Part shown: piece by piece, positions 37,357-45,550 of the stretch | Position numbering within the stretch: position 1 is the first letter of the stretch | Layout of the letters: each line of letters begins with the position of its first letter | From: Arthrobacter sp. PAMC 25486 | GTDB taxonomy: Bacteria > Actinomycetota > Actinomycetes > Actinomycetales > Micrococcaceae | DNA: 64,000 bases | Direction of reading: 5' to 3' | NCBI RefSeq assembly: GCF_000785535.1 | Contig: NZ_CP007595.1 | Span: forward strand, 496,001 to 560,000 | Made by a program: the position numbers and the translations under genes | Notes under the pieces: model-generated | What the model was told of the DNA's origin: nothing | Seen by the model: only the letters and a program-made list of their open reading frames with translations | Database searches by the model: none

Positions 37357-38097
37357 CTAAGCGGGCGCCAGTGCCCGGGCCGCCCGCCCCGCCTCCGCAA
37401 CAAGTGCTGCATCGGTGGCGAAGTAGCTGTGGTCTTCAGCCTCGGCGGAGGCGGTCAGGGGTTCAGGGGGACGCTGGTTGACCGTCCTCTTTGCTGAGAG
37501 GTGCACATCGCGCAGCCCTGCCGCGTGGAACGAGGCAAAGTCGGAAACATCAACCCCGCCTCCGGCCATGACAGCCAAGGCGCCACCGGCAGCCGCGTGC
37601 ATGGCCTGCAACTGGGCTATCCCGTCGCGCGCCCGCACAGCCCCGCCGGAGCTTAAGATGCGCTGCACCCCAAGGCTGGCCAACCGCGGAACGGCAGTAA
37701 CGGCGTCGTCCATTGAAAGATGGTCCATGGCACGGTGGAAGGTGATGTGCAGGCCGTCGGCGGCAGCGATCATGGTCTCCACGGCGGCGTAATCAATGCC
37801 GTCCTGAGGCGTCAAGGCGCCGATGACAACACCGGTGGCACCGCCGTCGTGCAATGCCTTGATCTCGGCAACCATGAGCGCAACCTCGGCGGAGTCATAC
37901 GCGTAACCTCCCGGACGGGGCCGGACCAGGGCGTGGATGGGCAACGCCGGTGCAGCGGCCCTGACACTGCCGATGAGACCTTGCGAGGGCGTCAGGCCGC
38001 CTAGTTGCAGGGCGCTGCACAGTTCTATGCGGGCTGCGCCGTGGGCTGCGGCCAACTGTGCGCCGGGGACGTCCTGGACGGCAATCTCCAGGTGCAT
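37357..38097 (-). CDS. cutC: CutC family protein
   Basis: The 246-residue TIM-barrel protein has the CutC opening LEIAVQDVPGAQLAAAHGAARIELCSALQLGG and the conserved RPRPGGYAYDSAEV, GALTPQDGID, FHRAMDHLS and RILSSGG. CutC was named for copper tolerance in E. coli, but that role is disputed and its true reaction is unknown. It is convergent with the permease, with GCGCCCGC/GCGGGCGC arms spanning 37315-37368 that may end transcription. Confidence 0.9.
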   Translation of the reverse strand: MHLEIAVQDVPGAQLAAAHGAARIELCSALQLGGLTPSQGLIGSVRAAAPALPIHALVRPRPGGYAYDSAEVALMVAEIKALHDGGATGVVIGALTPQDGIDYAAVETMIAAADGLHITFHRAMDHLSMDDAVTAVPRLASLGVQRILSSGGAVRARDGIAQLQAMHAAAGGALAVMAGGGVDVSDFASFHAAGLRDVHLSAKRTVNQRPPEPLTASAEAEDHSYFATDAALVAEAGRAARALAPA

Positions 38098-38105
38098 TCC
38101 CGGGC

Positions 38106-38387
38106 TCAGTGGTCGAAGCCGAGGGCGAACGCGGCATCCAGGTCGTGCTGGGAATAGGCGCGGAAGGAGATCTGCGTGGTGGTGGAGACCACGGACTTCA
38201 CCTTGGAGAGCTTATCGGCGATGACGTCGGCGAGGTCCTCATGCTTCTGCACGCGGGCGATGGCGATCAGGTCCCACTCACCCGTCACCGAATAGACCTC
38301 GCTGATGCCCGCAAGCTCGGAAATCTCCTGGGCGGACTCGGGAATCCGCGTTGCATCGGTTTTGATCAGGACAAAAGCGGTGATCAC
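38106..38387 (-). CDS. Lrp/AsnC ligand-binding (RAM) domain protein without HTH
   Basis: The start is GTG 38387 behind AAGGA eight bases upstream; the longer open frame has a poor N-terminus. The 93 residues are a stand-alone RAM/AsnC effector domain: FVLIKTDATRIPESAQEISEL, GISEVYSVTGEWDLIAIARV and STTTQISFRAYSQHDLDAAF. Such proteins form octameric rings that bind amino acids and partner with full-length Lrp regulators. It lies eight bases from the next gene cutC on the same strand. Confidence 0.87.
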   Translation of the reverse strand: MITAFVLIKTDATRIPESAQEISELAGISEVYSVTGEWDLIAIARVQKHEDLADVIADKLSKVKSVVSTTTQISFRAYSQHDLDAAFALGFDH

Positions 38388-38485
38388 AGGTGTGGTCCTT
38401 GTCGTGTGGAAGTTCAATGGAAAAAGCTCGGGACAGGGCCCTTGCTGTGGGCCGTTTGTCCTAGTCGATCGTAACGCAAACGCTA

Positions 38486-38878
38486 CTAGTTGCGGGGTTG
38501 TTGGGTGCGCCGCGTCACGCGGGCGCCGATGAGCCGGTGCCCGAGCAGGAACAGCGCCAAAACCAGGGTGGCGACGATGACAAACGGCAGTTCGGCGGTG
38601 CTGCCGGAGAGGATGCGCAGCAGCATGCCGCCCGCCACCGTGATCAGCCACAGGCAGACGCCTTGCGGCCAGAGGCGCAGCGGCGCCTTCCACATGCGGG
38701 TGACGAGCCAGCCCGCGGCCAGGGCTGCCAGAAACGGCCATGCCGTGGCCAGTACGCCGCCGGCCGTGAGGCTTTCACTGTGTGAACGCCGGCCCGACAG
38801 GGCAAACGCCAGCACCAGCACGATGTCTGCGGCGGCCGTGTAAAGAAGAATTTTGGGGGTGGTTTTTGTCTGTGTCAC
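38486..38878 (-). CDS. DUF3054 membrane protein
   Basis: The 130-residue protein has four hydrophobic helices: YTAAADIVLVLAFALSGRRSH, AWPFLAALAAGWLV, GVCLWLITVAGGMLL and PFVIVATLVLALFLLGHRL. The D-x-x-x-x-x-AF-LSGRRSH pattern in helix 1 marks DUF3054, found across actinobacteria with no known function. It is probably cotranscribed with the AsnC-like gene and cutC downstream. Confidence 0.88.
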   Translation of the reverse strand: MTQTKTTPKILLYTAAADIVLVLAFALSGRRSHSESLTAGGVLATAWPFLAALAAGWLVTRMWKAPLRLWPQGVCLWLITVAGGMLLRILSGSTAELPFVIVATLVLALFLLGHRLIGARVTRRTQQPRN

Positions 38879-39049
38879 ACAGAGCAGTTTAGTCGCAAAC
38901 TTGCGTGGGCCATTTTGCCCGATCCATGGCCCACCTCAGGAAGGGTCCGGCCGTGTCACGCACGGTGCTCTCGGGCATCGTCCGCCGCACCGCCTCCTGG
39001 GTCTGTGGGCTCGGCGGTGCGCTGTAAGTTTCTGCTGGGTACGGCGTCC

Positions 39050-39193
39050 ATGTCCAGCAGCCGGAGCCTGGCCGGATTCCTGACTTCCACACCGGCGCTG
39101 TGTGCCGGGGTTGTTGCGTTTATGGCTTGGTTTGTGCTCTTTCTGGTGAAGAACGACGCAGTCAAGGCCAAGCCCCGCCGTCGGCCGCGGTAA
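39050..39193 (+). CDS. possible small membrane peptide (47 aa)
   Basis: A frame beginning MSSSRSLAGFLTSTPAL contains one clear hydrophobic helix (CAGVVAFMAWFVLFLV) and a very basic tail (KPRRRPR). The frame extends upstream but without membrane or coding character. No ribosome site is obvious and no family was recognised, so it may be spurious. The surrounding 416-base gap (38879-39294) otherwise holds only a GCCCGCAGG hairpin at 39251-39275. Confidence 0.3.
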   Translation: MSSSRSLAGFLTSTPALCAGVVAFMAWFVLFLVKNDAVKAKPRRRPR

Positions 39194-39294
39194 AACTACC
39201 TGCAGTAGGCATTGATGCCGGGGTGCTCGCGTTCTAGCCTTTTTTGTAGGCCCGCAGGGTTCCTCCTGCGGGGCAACTGGCGGGAGTGGTGGCG

Positions 39295-39771
39295 ATGAGC
39301 GGCATTGGTACGTGTTTGTGGTTTGACGGGCGGGCTGAAGAAGCCGCGAATTTTTATGTTGGGCTGTTCCCCAATTCCCGGATCGGGGAGATCGCCCGCT
39401 GGGGCTCCGAGGGGCCCGGCGTTCCGGGGTCGGCACTGACCGTCGCCTTCGAACTCGATGGGCGCAGTTTCCGGGGATTGAATGGCGGCCCCGAGTTCAC
39501 GTTCAATGAGGCAATTTCCTTTGAGCTGTACTTTGACAGCCAGGCGGAACTGGATGCGAAGTGGAATGCCCTGACTGCCGACGGCGGCGAGGAAAGCATG
39601 TGCGGCTGGCTCAAGGATAAGTTCGGTGTTTCCTGGCAGCTGGTGCCCACCATGATGCCGGGCGTGCTCAACGGTCCCGACGCTGAGGGTTCCGGACGGG
39701 CCATGAAGGCCATGATGGGCATGCGCAAGCTGGTGATCGCGGAGTTGCAGGCCGCCTACGACGGCCAATAG
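39295..39771 (+). CDS. VOC-family (PhnB-like) protein
   Basis: ATG 39295 gives 158 residues with GTCLWFDGRAEEAANFYVGLFPNSRI, the signature of PhnB / 3-demethylubiquinone-methyltransferase-like VOC proteins, then FELDGRSFRGLNGGPEFTFNEAISFEL and GWLKDKFGVSWQLVPTMMP. These are single-domain dimers without a proven enzyme role. It is followed within seven bases by the convergent ATPase gene. Confidence 0.88.
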   Translation: MSGIGTCLWFDGRAEEAANFYVGLFPNSRIGEIARWGSEGPGVPGSALTVAFELDGRSFRGLNGGPEFTFNEAISFELYFDSQAELDAKWNALTADGGEESMCGWLKDKFGVSWQLVPTMMPGVLNGPDAEGSGRAMKAMMGMRKLVIAELQAAYDGQ

Positions 39772-39777
39772 TCGAGG

Positions 39778-40500
39778 CTAAAGGTACTTCAGGAACCGCT
39801 GCGGCGCGTCCATGAAGGATCGCCAATTCTGCACGAGCTCAAGGTCTTCCCAGACGTTGGGCCGCAGCCCCCAGCGGCCCACCTCGTAGATGTTGGCGCC
39901 CGGCAGGGATGCCAGCATCGGCGCGTGGGTGGAGAGGATGACCTGGGAATCGCCTTCGTCCAGCAACTGCGTCAGGACACTCAGCAGCGAGAGGCAGCCG
40001 GAGAACGACAGCGCCGATTCGGGTTCGTCGAGGATCCAGAGGCCGCCGCCGCGAAACCTGTCCGTGATCAATTGCAGGAACGACTCGCCGTGGGACATTT
40101 CGTGGAAGCGGATGTCGGGCCTGCCCGTGGAGGGGTTGTCCTCGAGGTAGGTGAAGAAGCCGTGCATGGTTTCGGAGCGCAGAAAGTAGCCGTATTTGCT
40201 GGCACCAGGGTTGCGCCGCACGCGCAGGCCGCTGTGGAGGTTGGACTCGGTGGGGCGGCTGTGGTGCATGGCGCCGGTGGATCCGCCCTCCGGATTCACG
40301 CCGTAGGCCATGGCAATGCCCTCGACCAGGGTTGACTTGCCGGAACCATTCTCGCCCACAAAGATGGTGGCACGGCCCAGGTCCAGGCCCTCCCGCAGGA
40401 CCTGCTGCACCGGGGCCAGCGTGGCTGGCCAGACGTCGGGGTTGGGCGGGTCGAATTCATTCAGGCCGACGTGGGTCACCGGCGTTGTACCGAACGTCAT
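39778..40500 (-). CDS. AAA/ABC-type ATPase of the SMC-like (overcoming-lysogenisation-defect-like) group
   Basis: The 240-residue protein has Walker A TIFVGENGSGKSTLVEGIA, a signature-like MSHGESFLQLI, Walker B GGLWILDEPESALSF and a His-switch VILSTHAPML. It has no membrane domain and no transport partner, so it belongs to the soluble ATPases that often act in DNA repair or anti-phage settings. Its start overlaps the stop of a small upstream gene by four bases. Confidence 0.85.
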   Translation of the reverse strand: MTFGTTPVTHVGLNEFDPPNPDVWPATLAPVQQVLREGLDLGRATIFVGENGSGKSTLVEGIAMAYGVNPEGGSTGAMHHSRPTESNLHSGLRVRRNPGASKYGYFLRSETMHGFFTYLEDNPSTGRPDIRFHEMSHGESFLQLITDRFRGGGLWILDEPESALSFSGCLSLLSVLTQLLDEGDSQVILSTHAPMLASLPGANIYEVGRWGLRPNVWEDLELVQNWRSFMDAPQRFLKYL

Positions 40501-40703
40501 GGCTGCGGTTCCTCCCGCGGAGGGGCGACTTCCCTCGGTGTGGCCAGTCCCTCGACAAGCACGACGGCGGGAATCTTCGCCAGTTCTGTTGGCCCCAGGC
40601 GGAGCTCGCCGGGGCAGGGGCGCGCCTCGTGGACGATCCCGAGCCCCTCAAGCGCCAGGCGGACTTCCGGCATGAGCAGCGTGGTCCGGTCGTTGCTTGT
40701 CAT
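40497..40703 (-). CDS. small conserved-looking protein coupled to the ATPase
   Basis: The ATG at 40703 gives 68 residues (MTSNDRTTLLMPEVRLALEGL, then LGPTELAKIPAVVLVEGLATP and a Pro/Glu tail). It overlaps the ATPase start by four bases (ATGA), which argues for a genuine coupled pair. I do not recognise the family; it could be a partner or toxin/antitoxin-like companion of the ATPase, but nothing in the sequence proves that. Confidence 0.45.
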   Translation of the reverse strand: MTSNDRTTLLMPEVRLALEGLGIVHEARPCPGELRLGPTELAKIPAVVLVEGLATPREVAPPREEPQP

Positions 40704-40743
40704 GGTGCCATCCTGCCAGCTCGAGTCTGGGACACTGGATAAC

Positions 40744-41014
40744 ATGGCTGTCTCCTTTGAATGTGTCACCAGCACGTCGCGTGGCATGGCTGAGCTGTTT
40801 GCCCTGTCGCGGAGCATTGACACGCACACCGAGTCGATGGCAGGGTCCAGGGAAACCGCTGTGGCGGGTGTGACATCGGGCCTCATCGAACTGGGCCTGG
40901 AAGTATCCTGGCGGGCCTGGCACTTCGGGCTCCCGTTGCACATGTCGAGTCGAATCACCGCCATGGAGGTGCCGACCCGATTTGTGGACGAGCAGGTCAA
41001 GGGCCCGTTCCAGT
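40744..41014 (+). pseudogene. SRPBCC-family protein truncated by an insertion sequence
   Basis: The 5' part reads FECVTSTSRGMAELFALSRSIDTHTESM, LIELGLEVSWRAWHFGLP and MEVPTRFVDEQVKGPF, the first two-thirds of a polyketide-cyclase/SRPBCC fold that in relatives continues with a FRHEHEF-like strand and C-terminal helix. At about 41015 the match stops at the insertion-sequence inverted repeat and a few IS-encoded residues lead to a stop at 41046. I cannot find the missing 3' part after the element. Confidence 0.8.
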
Positions 41015-41038
41015 ACTCAGGGCTCCTGACGTCACGAT

Positions 41039-43120
41039 TTAATTGATGAGAGCCGGAGCCTTGGTTTTGATGGCGTATTTGAGGATCAGGTCGGTCCCGG
41101 GGTAGCGGGTTTTGGTGCTGGTGAGGTGGGCACAGAGTTCGGCGGCGGCCGCGGTTTTGGCCTTGGTTGGCAGCGGATCGAGCCTGATGGTGAGGTGGCC
41201 GGGCTCGCTGGTATCGATGTCGCCGGTCTGGTTGAACATCTGACGCATGAGGGCGTGGGCTTCCTGGTTGGCGCGCCGGTAGCCGGTGTTGGTGCGGATC
41301 TCCCTCGCGATCGTCATCGCGGTGTTGTAGGCGGCCATCCGGATCCCGGTGTGGATCATCTTCACCTCTGTATCCAGGACTTGTTGGCCGGGGTTTAGTT
41401 CTCCGAGGTGGAGCTTCGCCGGGATCTTCTTGTGGGCCTTCTCCGCAGCAATCAGCACGTTCTCTGCTTCCCAGAGCGGCGTCATGGCTTGGTTGTGCAT
41501 GGCACTGGTGACCGTGACGGTCAACTCTTTACTGCCTTCTTCCGGGGTTTTCAGGGCCATCAGGTTGATATCGGCGATGGCAGCGGCCTCGGAATGAACG
41601 TTTCGTGCGGCGACAACTTTTTTGGTAGGCCTTGGCCTTGGCAGGGTTCGGCACCAAACGGTCCTGATTGTCATCACTGGAACTGTAGGAGTCGTGGCAG
41701 TCGAGCTCGAAGTGCATGCGGGCGTAGCGGAACTTGTTTTCCTGCCACCGATTCCCCATCCGATACACCACCTCCCCGGCTGGGAGGGCCCGGTCGGTGG
41801 TGAGGATGTGAATTTGCCGGGTTCCGCCACCGGTGGTTCCCACGATTCGGCTGATCTGCCGGATGGTGAAGACTTCACCGGTCTTCTTCGTTGTTGCCAG
41901 GGGCAGGTCTACGAGCGTGTCAGCCACCGACCAGGTCTTCTCTTCACGGTGCTCGTCGGTGTGGGACACCTCGGTGAACAATTTCTCTTCGATGTCTTTG
42001 GTGGTGCCTTTGCGCCAAGTCAAAACATCAAAACCAGTCGCATTCATGTTCTTGAACAACGCCGGGGACCAGCCTCCGCGGTCAAAACCAACCAACACCC
42101 GCCGCTCGTCACCCACCGCGGTGCGCAGTTCCGGCAGGAGATCGCGCAGCTCCGCGGCCAGGGACGCACCCGGGGCGGCCATGACAACAAACACGGGGGC
42201 GCCGTGGGCATCGGTGACCCAGGTTTCCTCGGTCGCCGGGACCGGGAACTTGAGCCTCGTTGAGTAGAGTTTTCCAATCTTTTTCGTGCCCTGGTAGGCG
42301 CGCACATGCCCGTCAACGTAGAGGATCGCGGCCAGGTCCTCACCGCCAGGACCAGTGCCGGCCAGATGGTGTTTGGCTAGGGCGGCAATCAGTTCCTGGG
42401 CTTTTCCGATTTCGGCGAGTTGGCTGATCCTGCGACGGATGGTTTTCACTTCCGGGGCCGATCCAACGCCAACACCCTGCCCAGCTCTTCCGGGTCGAAA
42501 CGGGTGGCACCCTCGGCCCGGGCCGCCCCAGCCAGTGCCCGCAGCACACTATCAATCAGGATCGTTTCCAGCCCGTAGAAACCGTTCGGCAAGGACCCGT
42601 ACACGTCCTTCGCGCAGGCGAGCAGGCCGGTACTTTCCAGGGCAGGAAAGGCCAGAAACAATCCGGCATGGCGACCATGGGCGGACGGGAAAAATACCGG
42701 GGCCGCACCTTCAAGCAGACCGGCGGCAGCACGCTCGGCGGTGCGGGGCGCCGGCGCTGGCACGAGCGGCAGCTCAAACAGTTGCGCCGGTACTGGTGCT
42801 GGTTCCAATGCTTCGGGTAAACCCGCAGTCGCTGCTATTTCCGCAGCGTCAGTAGTGGCTTGTTCCGCAGCGATTTTCAAGGCCCGACGGACGCTGAACT
42901 CAGAGACGCCCACCGCGTTGCCGACGGCCTGCTGGGACAGGCCGCTGCTGTGCAGTTCCACGATTCGGGTGATGACAGTGTCGGTCAGCCGGGATGCTTT
43001 CTTCGGGCCCTTCTTTTCCGGCACCAACGCAACAATGCCGCCCTCAGCCAGCAACTGTTTCCATAACCAGACCGTTGACGGGTGACACCAAAGACGGCGG
43101 CGATCTCAGCGACTCCGGCG
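41039..43120 (-). pseudogene. transposase with N-terminal HTH, three frameshifts
   Basis: The minus strand yields one protein spread over four frame segments: GVAEIAAVFGVTR then AEGGIVALVPEKKGPKKASR (break near 43075), HSSGLSQQAVGNAVGVSEF, GFYGLETILIDSVLRALAG, then KTIRRRISQLAEIGKAQ (break near 42465, one G short), YVDGHVRAYQG, LVGFDRGGWSPALF, YARMHFELDCHDSYSSSDDN, and after an A-run near 41625 VVAARNVHSEAAAIADINLMAL to the end. The DGHVRAY and FDRGGWSPALF blocks suggest a DDE-type catalytic core. Homopolymer lengths at the breaks could also be sequencing errors. Confidence 0.75.
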
Positions 43121-43300
43121 GCACCATCACCTACACCGACAAGGGCATCACCGTCATCCTCGACCGGCCCGACAGCCCACGCATCGCCGGTGCCCTGACA
43201 CTGCTCACCGACGAACTCAACAACACCCCAACCAGGCTCCCCGGCGACCACCGGACCCTCACCTACAAGGTCGCCGAAGCCAGCCAAATCACAACGAAAA
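43120..43300 (+). pseudogene. C-terminal fragment of a second related transposase
   Basis: The plus strand reads GGTITYTDKGITVILDRPDS, then RIAGALTLLTDELNNTPTRLPGDHRTLTYKVAEA, the same layout as the C-terminus of the minus-strand transposase (GHLTIRLDPLPTKAKTAAAA, AELCAHLTSTKTRYPGTDLILKYAIK). It has no N-terminal part and abuts the right inverted repeat. Confidence 0.65.
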
Positions 43301-43538
43301 CAAAAAAACCTACTTCAGGAGGTCTGAGCCTCGAAGCGTTTCGTGGGGCTGGGACTTTGTGGATGTCCTGGCTCAGTATTTTGGGCTGAAATTGTAAATC
43401 ATCCTACTCGAGCATAAGGTTGCTGGGCCTGAGTTCAAGCATGGCGAGTCATGCGCAGCTAACATGCTCAAAAGTTTGACCGCTGGTGACAGGAGAGCTT
43501 CTTAAAATGTATTTTGTCTTATTGGAGAATGAATAGTT

Positions 43539-44360
43539 TTGAAAAAAGAATTATCGCATGCAGGTTCGCCGTCGCGCAGGTCGGTGGCCATTGGAGCGGC
43601 TTGGTCGGTGCCTGTTATTGCGGCAGCCATCGCGGCCCCAGCCGCCAGTGCATCCCGTACCAGTTTTGAGGTCTCTTTCGGAGCCGAACCGAAGAACGTA
43701 GCTGTCGGCCAGGGGTTCTCGGCTGTTGCTATCCAGTTGACGGAAGCTGGGCTGCCGGCAGACGGGCTGATTGCCTACACCACTTCTGGCCCTGCGGCTG
43801 TGACGAACGAAGGAGCAACCGCAACGCAAGGGACTCTTCAGGCTGTAAGTGGTATGGCAGCAGTTGAGGGGCTTGTTCGAACCGGTCCTGGTGAAATCAC
43901 GATCGTCGCCACTCACGTCTCCACCGACGGCATCAGTGTCCAAGCGGTACTTGCGATCGCAGACCGTGTGGTGATGCGCGTTGACTATGACAAAGACGTA
44001 GACGCCGACATTAATTCGGAAATGCCGCGCCGGCCACTGCTTCATACGAGCGTATTTCCGCACTACTACCTTCGTGTGACGCAGATTGCAGGTCCCATGG
44101 ATGCTGCGGTATGGCCCGTAGTCGTAAACAAGACAGCAATTGGGGGATACTTTGGTGTCTACAGGCCCGAGGGTTCCCGCGACGGCTACCGAACTAACAC
44201 AGGAATCGTCGATCAAAACGCAGGGCATGACTATTCAGGTGATTTCTATCAAGATAATGCCTATGAACGTGTAAGCGTGAATGTTGAAGTGATCCACCGA
44301 ACTGGCCTTGGCACAGAAACCGCTGTCGCGACTACCGAGGTCGTCTGGGAATCGGTGTAA
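43539..44360 (+). CDS. secreted protein with twin-arginine-like signal, unknown function
   Basis: TTG 43539, with GGAGA ten bases upstream, starts a 273-residue protein MKKELSHAGSPSRRSVAIGAAWSVPVIAAAIAAPAASAS, abbreviated here by its features: twin Arg at 13-14, hydrophobic core, and AxA cleavage near residue 38. The mature part has Ig-like beta repeats (FEVSFGAEPKNVAVGQGFS, AVAIQLTEAGLPADG) and Tyr/Asn-rich strands. Codon use is less GC-biased than the neighbours and it sits next to an insertion sequence, suggesting recent acquisition. Family not recognised. Confidence 0.65.
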   Translation: MKKELSHAGSPSRRSVAIGAAWSVPVIAAAIAAPAASASRTSFEVSFGAEPKNVAVGQGFSAVAIQLTEAGLPADGLIAYTTSGPAAVTNEGATATQGTLQAVSGMAAVEGLVRTGPGEITIVATHVSTDGISVQAVLAIADRVVMRVDYDKDVDADINSEMPRRPLLHTSVFPHYYLRVTQIAGPMDAAVWPVVVNKTAIGGYFGVYRPEGSRDGYRTNTGIVDQNAGHDYSGDFYQDNAYERVSVNVEVIHRTGLGTETAVATTEVVWESV

Positions 44361-44446
44361 CGAAGCGACTCGACGATTCCTGCGGTGCCTAGCAGCGCTT
44401 TTGGCCTATCAGTGCGAGTGGCAGAGTGCTGTTATCTAAAAGCCAT

Positions 44447-44490
44447 GAGACTCTTCCCTGGTATTCCTATGAGAACCGGGGAAGAGTCTC
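44447..44490. terminator. long inverted repeat after the secreted protein gene
   Basis: GAGACTCTTCCC (44447-44458) and GGGAAGAGTCTC (44479-44490) are perfect 12-bp arms, and the loop adds more pairs (GGT-TTC / GA-AACC). It lies 90 bases after the stop and has no T-run. It may be a bidirectional terminator or the end of a lost mobile element. The rest of the gap to 44736 holds no gene. Confidence 0.6.
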
Positions 44491-44736
44491 CAGGACTCCG
44501 GCCTGGGTCTGGTGAGGCAAAGGCTTCCTCGAGACCGAGCAGCCGGAAGTAGAAGCCGGCCATCAGATCTAGATCCAGGCAATCAAGTGGATGGATGCAA
44601 GTGCTCCTACGCGTTCAATCATGGTTTCCAAGTTACAGGTGGCTTTGCGTCTTGAAAATGCCGGCAATTCCCTTGACCAGTGTTCCCCCATGGAATGGCG
44701 CTGGTTAAGCACGGAACAAACATCGAGGAGCTTCCC

Positions 44737-45490
44737 ATGGACACAACCCGCATCGCACTGGTCACCGGCCACAACCAGGGCGTGGGGGCAGGTGGCCAAG
44801 GCGCTCGCAGCCCAGGGACTGACCGTGTTCATCGGTTCGCGAGACCTGGCACGCGGCCAAGAAGCGGTCAGCAACATCGGTCACGGGGCCATGGCGGTGC
44901 AGCTCGACGTGACCGATGCGGCATCCATCGCCGCCACTGCGGACCGCATCAACCGGGAAGCGGGCCGCCGGGACGTGTTGGTAAACAACGCCGGCATTTC
45001 CAACACCTTGAAGGGCACCTTGACCATGGACGACTACGTGCCTGCGGCCCGTGCCAGCAGGGCCTCGCTCGACGAGGTCCGCGCGGTGTGGGACGTCAAC
45101 GTCTTTGGTGTGCTTGCCGTCTACCAGGCCATGCTGCCCCTCCTTGCGCAACTGGCGGGCGCTCGCATCATCAACGTCTCCAACCGTGTGGGCTCACTGG
45201 CGGCGAACGCGGACCCGCGCTATCCAGCCCATGGGCAGTTCGGCCCCACCTACCCGGCATCCCAGGCAGTCCTGAGCACCATCACACTCGCCATCATGGT
45301 GGAGCTGGAGCAGACCGGCTTCAAGGTCAACTTGGTCTCGCCGGGGTTCACCAGCACCAATCTCAACAACTTTGCCGGCACCCAGAGCGTTGAGGACGGA
45401 TCCCGTGAAGTGGTGCGTGGGGCGCTGCTCGGCCAGGACGGCCCCACTGGCATCTTCACCCGCTGGGAGAATGAAACAATTCCCTGGTGA
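44737..45490 (+). pseudogene. short-chain dehydrogenase with an N-terminal frameshift
   Basis: The true start ATG 44737 (MDTTRIALVTGHNQGVG) has GAGGAG just upstream and encodes the TGxxxGxG motif, but the frame is lost in a G-run near 44785. The rest of the enzyme is in another frame: VAKALAAQGLTVFIGSRDLARG, LVNNAGIS, IINVSNRVGSLA, with the active-site Tyr/Lys region PTYPASQAVLSTITLA lacking the usual YxxxK Lys. Either a real one-to-two-base indel or a homopolymer error; if repaired it would be a 250-residue SDR. Confidence 0.75.
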
Positions 45491-45550
45491 GGGAAGTCCG
45501 ACGGCGGATTGCCCGCCATGGGTGCCGCAGCCGCCTGGGTAGTCTGGCTG

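Larger units (their letters stand above)
41015..43329. mobile_element. chimeric insertion-sequence remnant with inverted ends
   Basis: The left end ACTCAGGGCTCCTGACG (41015-41031) and the complement of the right end (43313-43329, CTTCAGGAGGTCTGAGC) match at 13 of 17 bases. A transposase lies on the minus strand next to the left end, and the C-terminus of a related transposase lies on the plus strand next to the right end. Both inverted ends are therefore the transposase-3' sides, meaning two related elements were joined head-to-head near 43120. The element destroyed the SRPBCC gene. No target duplication is obvious. Confidence 0.75.

Noticed and set aside
41615..41635. programmed -1 frameshift signal A-AAA-AAG in the transposase
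   Set aside because: The heptamer is present but in the wrong phase: the downstream frame is +1 relative to the upstream one.
44447..44490. insertion-sequence terminal repeat
   Set aside because: The two arms are too close together (20-base loop) and do not resemble the ends at 41015 and 43329; a transcription hairpin is simpler.
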